Assembly: GCA_905208975.1 (NCBI GenBank)
Contig: CAJLRE010000016.1
Coordinates: forward strand, 1-30,536
DNA: 30,536 bases
Direction of reading: 5' to 3'
Origin: an uncultured Collinsella sp.
GTDB lineage: Bacteria; Actinomycetota; Coriobacteriia; Coriobacteriales; Coriobacteriaceae
In this document: positions 21,840 through 29,799 of the stretch, one piece after another
How the letters are laid out: each line of letters opens with the position of its first letter
Numbering within the stretch: the stretch's first letter is position 1
The notes under the pieces: generated by a model
Seen by the model: only the letters and a program-made list of their open reading frames with translations
What the model was told of the DNA's origin: nothing
The model's database searches: none
Position numbers and translations under genes: made by a program

Positions 21840-24056
21840 TTAGCCGACCGTATCGTCAGGCGTGGGCGAGGGGTCGGGAGTGGGCGTAGGCGTAGGCGTG
21901 CCGCCATCGCCGCCGGTCGAGCCACCAGTGGAGCCGCCCGTCGAGCCACCAGTGGAGCCGCCCGTCGAGCCACCGGTCGTACCGGTGCCGCCGGTGGTGT
22001 CGCCGCCCGTGGTCTCGGTGGTCGTGGTCGTCGTGGTAGTTGTTGTGGTGGTTTCCTCTTCCTCTTCGTCCTCGTCCTTGTCGTCGTTCTCCGACTTCTT
22101 GGTGTTGTTGGTGCCGTAGAACTTCCAGACGCTGTTGTTCTTGTAGGTGGGCGCCGTTCCGGTCGCAAACTCCTCGCGCTCGGTACCGGTCAGAACGGTG
22201 TTCATAAACCGCTTAAAGACAGGCAGGTTGGTGCTGTCGCCCAGCAGGTCCGTGCCGTACTTTTGGATGGGGATCTCGCCCGCGGAATAGCCGGTCCACA
22301 GGGCGCACGCCAGCTGCGGGGTATAGCCGCAGAACCAAAGGTTGGTGGTGTTGTCGGTGGTGCCCGTCTTGCCGGCATAGGGCTGGTTGACACTCAGGGC
22401 GCCGGCAGCACCCGTACCGCTGCCCTTCATGACGCCGGACAGAACATCGGTGACCGCGGCGGCCTCGCCCTCGGTAAGCACCTGTGAGGGATTGTCGGTG
22501 TGCTGGTACAGCACCGAACCGGTACGAGAATCAATCTCGGTGATGGCGATCGGCTGGCGATAGTAGCCGCCGTTGGCAAACGTCGCGTAGGCGGCGGCCA
22601 TCTCGAGTGGCGAGATCGAGCCGGTGCCGAGCGTCATGACGGGAACGTCCTCGATGTTGTCCTTGGCGGGGTCGATGCCGAGCTTTTTGACGAGCGAGAT
22701 GATCTTGCTGTTGCCGACGGCTTCCGCCACCTGGATGTAGCCGGTGTTGGAGGAGTATGCCGTCGCCTGCTTAAGCGTGATGTTGCCGTAGCTCTGGTTG
22801 GCGTAATTTTGGACCTCGGTCGTGGTGCCCTTGGCCTTGAGCGGCGAGTTGCAGTTGAGGGTGACGTTGGGGTTCATGCCGTTTTGGATGGCAGTTGCCA
22901 GCGTAAAGGCCTTAAAGGTGGAGCCGACGGGACGCTTGGCCGTGGCATGGTTTACGTGGTTCTCGTCGGCGTTGTAGTCGTAGCCGCCCACCATGCACTT
23001 GATGTAGCCGGTCTTGGGGTCGACGACGACCATGCCCATGTCCAGGCCGTCAAGCGAGAGCGTGTCGAGCTGCTCGCGGACGGCATTCTCTGCCACCTGC
23101 TGCATCGTGGGGTCGATGGTGGTCTTGACGGTCAGGCCGCCCTTAAAGAGCACGTCGGTCGAGAACTCCTGCTCCAGCAGCTGCTTGACGTAGGAGACAA
23201 AGTAGGGCTGCGAGTATACGTCGACGCCGCTGCCCGAGATTTCGGTCACATTGAGGGTGATAGGCTCGGCCTGTGCGGCATCGTGCTCCTCCTGGGTGAT
23301 GTGGCCCAGGCGCAGCATGTTGTCGAGAACCTTGTTGCGGCGAGACAGTGCCAGATCGGGATTGACCGTGGGGTCGTACTGCGAAGGCGAGTTGGGAAGG
23401 CCGATGAGTAGCGCGGCCTCGCTCAGGGTGAGGTCGGCGGCGCTCTTGGACAGATAGGTCTCGGCTGCGGCCTCGATGCCGTAGGCGCCGTGGCCGTAAT
23501 AGATGGTGTTGAGGTACATCATGAGGATCTCGTCTTTGGAGTACATGTCCTCCATCTTGATGGCGATGTAGGCCTCGCGCACCTTACGCTCAATGGTCGA
23601 GTCGAATTGCTCCTCCTGCAGGATGGTGTTGCGCACAAGCTGCTGGGTGATCGTCGAGGCGCCTTCGTGCCCGCCGCCGAGGGTTGCCACCGCAGCACGC
23701 GCGATACCCCACAGGTCGATACCGCCGTGCTCGTAGAAGCGCTCGTCCTCGACGTCAACGGTGCCCTGCAGCACGTAGGGGGAGACCTCGTCCTTGGTGA
23801 TGGACTTGCGGTTTTGCGTGTAGAAGCTCGCGATCTTGTTGCCGTTACAGTCGACGATCTCGGTGGGCTCGCTCACCAGATACGCGTTGGCGTCGGTGTA
23901 GTCGGGCAGATCGGACAGCCAGCGGTTGACGTTACCGACCATGCCGATGCCAAACGCCACGCCCGCAATCAGCAGAAAGCCCAAAAACGAGAGCAGGATT
24001 ATGGGCAGGGCGTGCGTCTTTGAACGGCTGTGTCCCTGTCGTTGGCGAGGACCCAT
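21840..24056 (-). CDS. Class A penicillin-binding protein (PBP1A-like) with Thr/Gly-rich tail
   Basis: A 738-residue bifunctional cell-wall synthase. A basic cytosolic N-terminus and one membrane helix (residues 18-40) come first. The GT51 transglycosylase domain follows, with its catalytic Glu104 in EDERFYEHGG and GASTITQQL (132-140). The transpeptidase domain has STFK (nucleophile Ser379), SSN (435-437) and KTG (563-565). The start ATG at 24056 has TGGAGGTC about 7 bases ahead; the open frame extends 41 codons upstream without such a site. From about residue 650 the protein becomes disordered: an Asp/Glu run, twelve Thr, then Gly-Ser-Thr repeats and a Thr-Pro run. The gene is divergent from the U32 gene and is ended by a strong terminator. 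Confidence 0.94.
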   Translation of the reverse strand: MGPRQRQGHSRSKTHALPIILLSFLGFLLIAGVAFGIGMVGNVNRWLSDLPDYTDANAYLVSEPTEIVDCNGNKIASFYTQNRKSITKDEVSPYVLQGTVDVEDERFYEHGGIDLWGIARAAVATLGGGHEGASTITQQLVRNTILQEEQFDSTIERKVREAYIAIKMEDMYSKDEILMMYLNTIYYGHGAYGIEAAAETYLSKSAADLTLSEAALLIGLPNSPSQYDPTVNPDLALSRRNKVLDNMLRLGHITQEEHDAAQAEPITLNVTEISGSGVDVYSQPYFVSYVKQLLEQEFSTDVLFKGGLTVKTTIDPTMQQVAENAVREQLDTLSLDGLDMGMVVVDPKTGYIKCMVGGYDYNADENHVNHATAKRPVGSTFKAFTLATAIQNGMNPNVTLNCNSPLKAKGTTTEVQNYANQSYGNITLKQATAYSSNTGYIQVAEAVGNSKIISLVKKLGIDPAKDNIEDVPVMTLGTGSISPLEMAAAYATFANGGYYRQPIAITEIDSRTGSVLYQHTDNPSQVLTEGEAAAVTDVLSGVMKGSGTGAAGALSVNQPYAGKTGTTDNTTNLWFCGYTPQLACALWTGYSAGEIPIQKYGTDLLGDSTNLPVFKRFMNTVLTGTEREEFATGTAPTYKNNSVWKFYGTNNTKKSENDDKDEDEEEEETTTTTTTTTTTTETTGGDTTGGTGTTGGSTGGSTGGSTGGSTGGSTGGDGGTPTPTPTPDPSPTPDDTVG
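21916..21979 (-). repeat. 24-bp tandem repeat coding for the PBP tail
   Basis: Two exact 24-nt units (21916-21939 and 21940-21963) and part of a third encode alternating Gly-Gly-Ser-Thr on the minus strand. The repeat lies inside the PBP reading frame, and unit number changes would keep the frame. Confidence 0.8.
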
Positions 24057-24218
24057 ATATTGACCTCCAGGTATGTCGTGCCAGACGGTGGATGTGCCGT
24101 CGGGGCAGGATGGACATAAGTTATTACACGATAAACCAAACGGGGCGCGCGAGGCCTCGTGTATGCTGGAAGACGGCATTTTTCAGAGTGAATGCATACC
24201 TTGGTAAGGAGTTTGTCG
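24057..24218. promoter_or_regulatory. Divergent PBP/U32 intergenic region
   Basis: These 162 bases must carry promoters for both divergent genes. The AT-rich part (24119-24137) gives TAATAA on the minus strand, a possible PBP -10. TATGCT at 24162 is a possible U32 -10. A 10-bp palindrome, CGAGGCCTCG, is at 24150-24159. None has a convincing -35 partner. Confidence 0.3.
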
Positions 24219-26195
24219 ATGGCGATTCGGACGATGGGGCCGAGCGGACAATACGAGACTGGATTGGATGTTGTCAGTGCGGCGCTGCCCGAGCTGCTGG
24301 CGCCGGCGGGCGGACTCGACCAGATGCTTGCGGCTATCGCCGCGGGTGCCGATGCCATCTATGCGGGGTTGGGCGGCTTTAACGCCCGTGTGAGCGCCCA
24401 TGGCTTTACGGATAACGAGTTTGCGCGCGGCTGCGCCGTGGCGCATGCCCATGGCGTGCATGTGTACGTAACGCTCAACGTGTTCGTGTTTGACGATGAG
24501 TTGTCCGACGCGGTGGCGTTGGGAGCTCATGCACTGGAGCTGGGCGCCGATGCTCTGATTGTCGCCGATGCCGGGTTGGCCTGCGCGCTGCGCGCGGCGA
24601 TTCCCGGGGTCGAGATTCACCTGTCCACGCAGGCGGGCGCTCATAGCGAGGGTGCCGTGCGGCTTGCCGCCGATGAACTGGGGGTCGAGCGCGTGACGAC
24701 GGCACGCGAGCTGACGGTCGACGAGATTGCGGCGCTATGTGCCACGGGCGTGCCCATCGAGGTATTCTGCCACGGTGCGATTTGCATCGGCTATTCGGGG
24801 GCGTGCGAGTTCTCGGCCCTGCGGCGTGGGCGCTCGGCGATGCGCGGCGACTGCACGCAGCCGTGCCGTCTGGCGTACGACCTAGTGGACGAGGCGGGGC
24901 AGAGTGTTGTTGCCGTCGAGGGAGACCGCCTGCTTTGTCCGCGTGACTATCTGGGTATCGCGCACCTGCCCGAGCTTGTTGCCGCCGGCGTGGCATCGCT
25001 CAAGATCGAGGGACGCATGAAGAATCCCGATTACGTATTCAACGTGGTGAGGGTGTGGCGTCGGGCACTCGATATGCTGTGCGACGGCGCGTGGGACTCC
25101 GGTGCCGTGGAAGAGCTTGAACGCGAGCTGGGAAGGTCGTTTAACCGTGGGTTTACCGATGCTTACCTGCGGGGTCGTTCGGGTGCCGAGCTCATGAGCT
25201 TTGAGCGCGCGATCAACCAGGGCGTGCGCGTGGGGCGCTTGGTCGCTGTGGGCCACGAAGAGGTGACCGTTGAGCTCGATGCCGCCGTGGCGGCGGGTGA
25301 CACGCTCGAGATTCGGTTCTATCCGGGTGTCGACGCGCGTCCCGATGTGCCCAAGCGCTGGCCGCAGGTGCCCTGCCCGGTGGATGCCGCAGCGGGGAAG
25401 CGCGTCGTCGTGCATTGCAAGCGTAAGGTGGACGCGGGCTGCGAGGTCTATCTGATTCGCAGCGCCGGCGTGTTGGATCAGACGACGGCGGTGTTGGAGC
25501 GCATGCGGGCCGAGGCGGATGCGATTGCGCCCGTTGCGCGTGCCGTTGAGGTGCTGCCCTTTGAGGACGCTGCGGTGGATGGCGGCGCGTCGACGGAGTT
25601 GGCGGGGTCGGCGGGGCCGGTAAAGCGCGAGGATTTTGCTCGTATGGTCTTTGCCTGGGAGCTGATGGATGTGGGTCCGCGCGATGAGCGAGATCTGTCC
25701 GATACAACGGTGGTGCTCGACGAAGTGTGCCGCGCGGGCGACGCCGAGCGGACTCGGGCGCTTATGCAGCGTGCCGGGCGCGTCGTCTGCCGCAATCTGG
25801 GACAAGTGGCGATGGCCCGCGAGCTGGGCACAACGTTTGACGTGGCGGCGCCGGTGTTCTGTGCCAATCGGGCCACGCTTACCTGGCTGCGCGGACTCGG
25901 TGCGGGGCGGGTGTGCTTGTCGGCCGAGTTGCTCGGCAATGATGCGGAGCGTGTTGCCGAGCTTGCCGCTTGCCCCGGTGTCTTGGGGCCTGTCGATGCC
26001 GACCGTCCCGAGATCATGGTGTGCGAGCACTGCTTGCTGACTGCCGAGGGCGCCTGCGCCACGGATGCAACGGGGCAGGTCCGTTGCCGTGACTGCTCGC
26101 GCCGTCAGCAGGCGCGCTTTTTGGTCGAACGTGACGGCACGCGTTTGCCGGTCGTTATCGACGCGTGCGGCAGGACGAGGATTTTCCTGTCGTAG
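24219..26195 (+). CDS. Peptidase U32 family protein (probable RNA hydroxylation type)
   Basis: This 658-residue protein starts its conserved part with PELLAPAGGLDQMLAAIAAG and GADAIYAGLGGFNAR, the U32 N-terminal barrel. The U32 signature region CHGAICIGYSGAC continues to GDCTQPCRL, giving Cys189, Cys196, Cys212 and Cys216. In related proteins (TrhP, RlhA, UbiU/V) Cys residues of this region hold a 4Fe-4S cluster. IEGRMKNPDYV and FNRGFTDAYL follow. The long C-terminal half, with a further CEHC...CRDC cluster, resembles the DUF3656-containing long form. The name 'peptidase' is historical; tRNA or rRNA hydroxylation is the best-supported role of relatives. The start at 24219 has TAAGGAG 7 bases ahead, better than the upstream ATG at 24192. 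Confidence 0.88.
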   Translation: MAIRTMGPSGQYETGLDVVSAALPELLAPAGGLDQMLAAIAAGADAIYAGLGGFNARVSAHGFTDNEFARGCAVAHAHGVHVYVTLNVFVFDDELSDAVALGAHALELGADALIVADAGLACALRAAIPGVEIHLSTQAGAHSEGAVRLAADELGVERVTTARELTVDEIAALCATGVPIEVFCHGAICIGYSGACEFSALRRGRSAMRGDCTQPCRLAYDLVDEAGQSVVAVEGDRLLCPRDYLGIAHLPELVAAGVASLKIEGRMKNPDYVFNVVRVWRRALDMLCDGAWDSGAVEELERELGRSFNRGFTDAYLRGRSGAELMSFERAINQGVRVGRLVAVGHEEVTVELDAAVAAGDTLEIRFYPGVDARPDVPKRWPQVPCPVDAAAGKRVVVHCKRKVDAGCEVYLIRSAGVLDQTTAVLERMRAEADAIAPVARAVEVLPFEDAAVDGGASTELAGSAGPVKREDFARMVFAWELMDVGPRDERDLSDTTVVLDEVCRAGDAERTRALMQRAGRVVCRNLGQVAMARELGTTFDVAAPVFCANRATLTWLRGLGAGRVCLSAELLGNDAERVAELAACPGVLGPVDADRPEIMVCEHCLLTAEGACATDATGQVRCRDCSRRQQARFLVERDGTRLPVVIDACGRTRIFLS

Positions 26196-26244
26196 GTGTT
26201 CGGCCGCGCCGTTTTGGTTATTATGAGTGGGTTTATGAACTTCG

Positions 26245-26271
26245 AGCACCGCCGTATCCGGTGAGGGTGCT
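26245..26271 (+). promoter_or_regulatory. Short leader hairpin before tyrS
   Basis: AGCACC (26245-26250) pairs with GGTGCT (26266-26271), enclosing a possible inner CGG pairing. It ends 8 bases before the AGGAGG of tyrS. It lacks the conserved T-box sequence, so it is not a T-box, and its function is unknown. Confidence 0.3.
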
Positions 26272-26292
26272 ATAGCAAAAGGAGGATACCCA

Positions 26293-27504
26293 ATGCTGTC
26301 TGTCGACGAGCAAATGCGTATCATCACCTCGGGCGCAGCGCAGATCGTCCCCGAGGCCGACCTTCGCAAGAAGCTTGAGAAGGGCGAGCCCCTCAACATC
26401 AAGCTCGGCGTCGATCCCACCAGCCCCGACCTGCACCTGGGCCATGCCGTGCCCCTGCGCAAGATGCGTCAGTTCCAGGACCTGGGCCACAAGGTCACCC
26501 TCATCATCGGTAACGGCACCGCACTGATCGGCGATCCTTCGGGCAAGAATTCCACCCGCCCGCAGCTTTCGCAGGAGCAGATTGAGGCCAACGCCGAGAC
26601 CTACGTGAGCCAGGCCATGAAGATCCTGGATCCCGAGAAGACCACCATCGTGCACAACGGCGACTGGATCCTGTCGATGGATCTGGCCGGCCTGCTGCAG
26701 GTGTGCTCCAAGTTCACCGTCGCCCGCATCCTCGAGCGCGATGACTTTACCAAGCGCTACCAGTCCCAGACGCCGATCGCCCTCCACGAGTTCCTGTACC
26801 CCGTGATGCAGGCCTTCGACTCCGTTCAGATCAAGGCCGACGTGGAGATGGGCGGCACCGACCAGCTCTTCAACCTGCTCGCCGGCCGCGAGCTCATGGA
26901 GAAGATGGGCATGGAGCCGCAGATCGCGCTTACCATGCCGCTGCTCGAGGGCACCGATGGCGTGCGCAAGATGTCCAAGTCCTACGGCAACTACATCGGC
27001 CTGACCGATGCTCCCAAGGATATGTTCGGCAAGACGATGTCCATCCCCGACGAGATGATCGGCAAGTACTATCGTCTGGCCAGCTCGCTCACCCCGGCCG
27101 AGGTCGACAAGATCGACGCTGCCCTGGCCGACGGTTCCGCCGATCCCTATGAGCTCAAGCGCGCGCTGGGCCGCGACCTGTGCGACACCTATCACGGCGC
27201 CGGTGCCGGTGACGAGGCTCAGGCCGAGTTCGACCGCGTGTTCAAGGAGGGCCAGCTTGCCGACTTCCCCGAGAAGCATGTCGAGCTGACCGTCAACGAC
27301 GAGGGCCAGATCTACCTCGCAGGCCTGCTTAAGGACCTGGGCCTTTCGGCGAGCGCCGGCCAGGCCCGTCGCGACATTGACGGCGGCGGCGTCAAGATCA
27401 ACGGCGAGGCGGTGGCTCCCAAGAGCTACAACATCGACCCGAGCGCCCTCAAGCTGGGCGACACCCTCTCAGTAGGCAAGCGCAAGGGCTTTAAGTTGGT
27501 CTAG
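26293..27504 (+). CDS. tyrS: Tyrosyl-tRNA synthetase
   Basis: The 403-residue class I synthetase attaches Tyr to tRNA-Tyr. The nucleotide-binding signatures are HLGH at 48-51 and KMSKS at 226-230. A C-terminal S4-type RNA-binding domain covers about 340-403 (SASAGQARRDIDGGGVKING). The HLGH variant and length resemble the TyrZ-like branch rather than E. coli TyrS. AAAGGAGG lies 8 bases before the ATG. The gene is followed by a strong terminator, so it appears monocistronic. Confidence 0.97.
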   Translation: MLSVDEQMRIITSGAAQIVPEADLRKKLEKGEPLNIKLGVDPTSPDLHLGHAVPLRKMRQFQDLGHKVTLIIGNGTALIGDPSGKNSTRPQLSQEQIEANAETYVSQAMKILDPEKTTIVHNGDWILSMDLAGLLQVCSKFTVARILERDDFTKRYQSQTPIALHEFLYPVMQAFDSVQIKADVEMGGTDQLFNLLAGRELMEKMGMEPQIALTMPLLEGTDGVRKMSKSYGNYIGLTDAPKDMFGKTMSIPDEMIGKYYRLASSLTPAEVDKIDAALADGSADPYELKRALGRDLCDTYHGAGAGDEAQAEFDRVFKEGQLADFPEKHVELTVNDEGQIYLAGLLKDLGLSASAGQARRDIDGGGVKINGEAVAPKSYNIDPSALKLGDTLSVGKRKGFKLV

Positions 27505-27534
27505 CAAGTAGGTCAACCTAACATGTGCAATAGG

Positions 27535-27569
27535 GCCGCAGCCGGAACGATTCCGGCTGCGGCTTTTTT
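27535..27569 (+). terminator. Strong intrinsic terminator after tyrS
   Basis: A perfect 13-bp stem (GCCGCAGCCGGAA / TTCCGGCTGCGGC) has a 3-nt loop and is followed by six Ts. It lies 30 bases after the tyrS stop. Confidence 0.95.
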
Positions 27570-27654
27570 GGCACTTGGGGACGTTCCTTTTGTGCCGGCA
27601 CTTTGGGACACTCCTTGTCATTGGTACAAAGCAACCTGTCCCCATTGCGCCAAG
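27568..27654. repeat. REP-like GGGGAC repeat cluster
   Basis: Two 18-nt direct repeats of the type GGCACTTgGGGACgtTCC (27570-27587 and 27597-27614) match at 15 of 18 and are 27 bases apart. The outer parts also form an imperfect inverted repeat: TTGGC..GGGGAC at 27568-27582 with GTCCCC..GCCAA at 27638-27653. The GGGGACGTTC core recurs after the adenine deaminase (29607-29616). It resembles REP/BIME-type dispersed elements; no transposase lies in the window. Confidence 0.6.
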
Positions 27655-27684
27655 CGGCGTGTGCCGTTAAGCGGAGGGGGTGTA

Positions 27685-27712
27685 TTCCCGACCCATCGTT
27701 TGGGCATACAAT
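27685..27712 (+). promoter_or_regulatory. Candidate promoter for the adenine deaminase gene
   Basis: TACAAT (27707-27712, five of six to consensus) stands 16 bases after TTCCCG (27685-27690, weak). A transcript from here would have a leader of about 60 nt occupied largely by the hairpin at 27725-27760. Confidence 0.3.
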
Positions 27713-27724
27713 GGCTATTGACTT

Positions 27725-27760
27725 GCTGCGGTGAAGGTCTGTCCGCCCCGCAGCTTTTTT
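27725..27760 (+). terminator. Terminator-like hairpin in the ade leader (attenuator candidate)
   Basis: GCTGCGG (27725-27731) pairs with CCGCAGC (27748-27754) and is followed at once by six Ts. It lies only 20 bases ahead of the adenine deaminase ATG and 156 bases after the tyrS terminator. It is therefore not needed for tyrS and may control entry into ade. No known purine riboswitch motif precedes it. Confidence 0.6.
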
Positions 27761-27780
27761 CTACGGTTAAAGGAGTATGT

Positions 27781-29601
27781 ATGTCCGTTGAGGTCATGAG
27801 GTCTGTGATCGACGCTGCCGAGGGTCGCGTGCCCGTCGACACGCTGTTTACCAATGCGCAGATTGTCGACGTATATGGCCAGCGCGTGGCGCCCGGTAGC
27901 GTTGCCGTCAAGGATGGCGTAATCGTCGGCGTGCTCTACGACGGTCGCGATGACGCTGCTGGCACCTACGAGGCGGCTGAAGTCATCGACTGCCAGGGCC
28001 GCTATCTTGCCCCCGGTTTTATCGACGGGCACTTGCATATCGAATCTTCGAACATCCGCCCTGCTGAGTATGCGCGCATGGCGGCGACGCGCGGCACCAC
28101 CACTGCCATTGCCGACAGCCACGAGATTGCCAACGTTTCCGGCCTGGACGGCCTGCGCTTTATGATCGAGGACGGCCGTCGCGCGCCCATTTCCATCAAG
28201 TACATGATGCCCTCGTGCGTGCCCGCGCTGCCCGATGAGCAGGCCGGTGCCGTCATTACCGCCGCCGATATGCAGGCGTTTTTTGCCGAGCATCCGGGCG
28301 ATGTCTTCGGTCTGGGTGAGATGATGAACCTGCCGGGCGTCTTTATGGGCGACCCCGAGACCTGTGCTCGCATCGATGCTGCCAACCAGACGCCGTCCAA
28401 GCAGGTTGACGGCCACGCGCCGCTCGTTGCCGGAAAGGACCTCAACGCCTATGCCGCGGCGGGCATTATCGCCGACCACGAGTCGACGATTCCCGAGGAG
28501 GCACTCGACAAGCTGTCCCGCGGCATGTATGTGATGCTGCGCGAGGGTACGTGCAGCCATGACCTGGCCAACTTGTCGCCGATGCTGCTGGAAAACCCCG
28601 CCCGTGCCCGCCGCTGCTGCTTTGCGACCGACGACCGTGCTCCCTCCGACGCGCTTTCGACCGGTATGATCGACAACGCCTGCCGTGTGGCTATCGAGGC
28701 CGGCATTGACCCCGTGGTTGCCATCTCTATGGCGTCCCTCTCCACGGCCGAGGCGTTTGGCCTGGATCACGGCTGCCGCGACCCGTACGAGCTACGCGGT
28801 GCGATTGCCCCGGGCAAGCGTGCCGACCTGCTGGTGCTCAATGATCTGACGTTTGCCACGGCTCCGCATCGCGTATATGCCGCCGGTGCCCTGGTGGCGC
28901 AGGACGGCACCTTTGTGGGCGAGATTGCACCCGAGATGGCCGAGGTTGCGGCCCTTGCCGATGAGCTGCGTGCCTCCGTTAAGCTGCCGAAGCTATCGCT
29001 CGACGTGTTCGACTATGCCTTTAAGCCGGGCGAGGCCGTGATCGACGTGGTGCCGGGCAAGGCCATCACGGGCATGGCTCGTCCCGAGAATGCCGAGGGC
29101 CTGCGCCGCATTATGCTGATCGAGCGCCACGGCCGCGGCTTGTCACTGCAGGCCGAGGGGGCCGACGGTGATGGCCCTGCGGGCCTGGGTCTTGTTGGCA
29201 AGCACATTGGTCGCGGCTGGGTGCGTGGCTTTACCATTACGGGCGGTGCCATCGCCTCGACGATCGGCCACGACTCGCACAACGTGTGCGTGGTGGGCGA
29301 CAACGCGGCCGATATGATGGCTGCCGTCGAGGCTGTTGGCCAGGGCGGCCACGTGCTGGTGCGCAACGGTGAGGTCGTGGCGCGTATTCCGCTGGCGCTC
29401 GGTGGTCTGATGAGCGAGGGCACGGCCGAGGATGTCGCCGCGCAGCACGACGACTTTATGGTCAAGGCGCGCGCCATGGGCATCGAGCCGCCGCTCGACC
29501 CCATCATGGGCATCATCTTCCTGCCCCTGCCGGTGATCCCGACGCTCCGCATCCGCCCCGAGGGCATGTTCGACGTCACGACCTTCACCTACGCCGACTA
29601 G
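27781..29601 (+). CDS. ade: Adenine deaminase
   Basis: The 606-residue amidohydrolase converts adenine to hypoxanthine and ammonia in purine salvage or catabolism. The binuclear metal site is visible: HxH at His84/His86 (DGHLHIESS), the Glu of FGLGEMMN, DGHAP, ADHEST and the catalytic Asp in CCFATDDRAPS. A C-terminal adenine-deaminase domain follows (GDNAADMMAAVEAV and DPIMGIIFLPLPVIPTLR). The start at 27781 has AAAGGAG 5 bases upstream; the open frame extends further back without a good site. It complements the purine cluster at the other end of the window. The stop codon lies within a 16-bp direct repeat. Confidence 0.95.
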   Translation: MSVEVMRSVIDAAEGRVPVDTLFTNAQIVDVYGQRVAPGSVAVKDGVIVGVLYDGRDDAAGTYEAAEVIDCQGRYLAPGFIDGHLHIESSNIRPAEYARMAATRGTTTAIADSHEIANVSGLDGLRFMIEDGRRAPISIKYMMPSCVPALPDEQAGAVITAADMQAFFAEHPGDVFGLGEMMNLPGVFMGDPETCARIDAANQTPSKQVDGHAPLVAGKDLNAYAAAGIIADHESTIPEEALDKLSRGMYVMLREGTCSHDLANLSPMLLENPARARRCCFATDDRAPSDALSTGMIDNACRVAIEAGIDPVVAISMASLSTAEAFGLDHGCRDPYELRGAIAPGKRADLLVLNDLTFATAPHRVYAAGALVAQDGTFVGEIAPEMAEVAALADELRASVKLPKLSLDVFDYAFKPGEAVIDVVPGKAITGMARPENAEGLRRIMLIERHGRGLSLQAEGADGDGPAGLGLVGKHIGRGWVRGFTITGGAIASTIGHDSHNVCVVGDNAADMMAAVEAVGQGGHVLVRNGEVVARIPLALGGLMSEGTAEDVAAQHDDFMVKARAMGIEPPLDPIMGIIFLPLPVIPTLRIRPEGMFDVTTFTYAD

Positions 29602-29637
29602 TCATCGGGGACGTTCTTAAACGACTAGCCGTCGGGG
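29595..29637. repeat. Direct repeat at the ade 3' end
   Basis: CGACTAGTCATCGGGG (29595-29610, including the ade stop) recurs as CGACTAGCCGTCGGGG (29622-29637), 14 of 16 identical and 27 bases apart. Between them is ACGTTC, so GGGGACGTTC matches the element after tyrS. It is probably part of the same REP-like family. Confidence 0.55.
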
Positions 29638-29700
29638 TGGTGTGTCGCCTGACGCCGCGACCGTGAGACCTCTGGCATGTGTGAGCTATTTGCCAGGTCC

Positions 29701-29729
29701 TTGTAACGTTTACGCCCGCGGAGTCTTAT
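29701..29729 (+). promoter_or_regulatory. Candidate promoter for the HAD gene
   Basis: TTGTAA (29701-29706) and TCTTAT (29724-29729) are separated by 17 bases, each four of six to consensus. Transcription would start near the base of the hairpin at 29733-29794. Confidence 0.3.
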
Positions 29730-29732
29730 TTG

Positions 29733-29797
29733 AGCTCCCTTTGGGTACGTTGGAATCGGATACACGTTCGATTCCAACAAGCCCGAAGGGAGCTTTT
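29733..29797 (+). promoter_or_regulatory. Long hairpin enclosing the ribosome binding site of the HAD gene
   Basis: The outer arms (29733-29745 and 29782-29794) pair over 13 bases with one G-U pair. Inner arms TTGGAATCG (29750-29758) and CGATTCCAA (29769-29777) pair perfectly over 9. Four Ts end the right arm. The AAGGGAG ribosome binding site (29786-29792) lies inside the right arm, 7 bases before the ATG. The hairpin could act as a terminator, as a translation gate, or both. Confidence 0.75.
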
Positions 29798-29799
29798 CT

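Noticed and set aside
26196..26292. Possible T-box ahead of tyrS
   Set aside because: The leader is under 100 bases, the conserved T-box sequence and specifier stem are not visible, and only a short hairpin is present.
27568..27654. CRISPR-like short repeats
   Set aside because: Only two imperfect 18-nt repeats with a 9-nt gap and an outer inverted repeat are present, with no spacers of regular length and no cas genes.
27727..27735. Possible third copy of the palindrome (TGCGGTGAA)
   Set aside because: Only nine bases match, and the opposite arm belongs to a different short hairpin.
27505..27780. Purine (adenine/guanine) riboswitch before ade
   Set aside because: The conserved purine aptamer core was not found; only a terminator-like hairpin and repeats are present.
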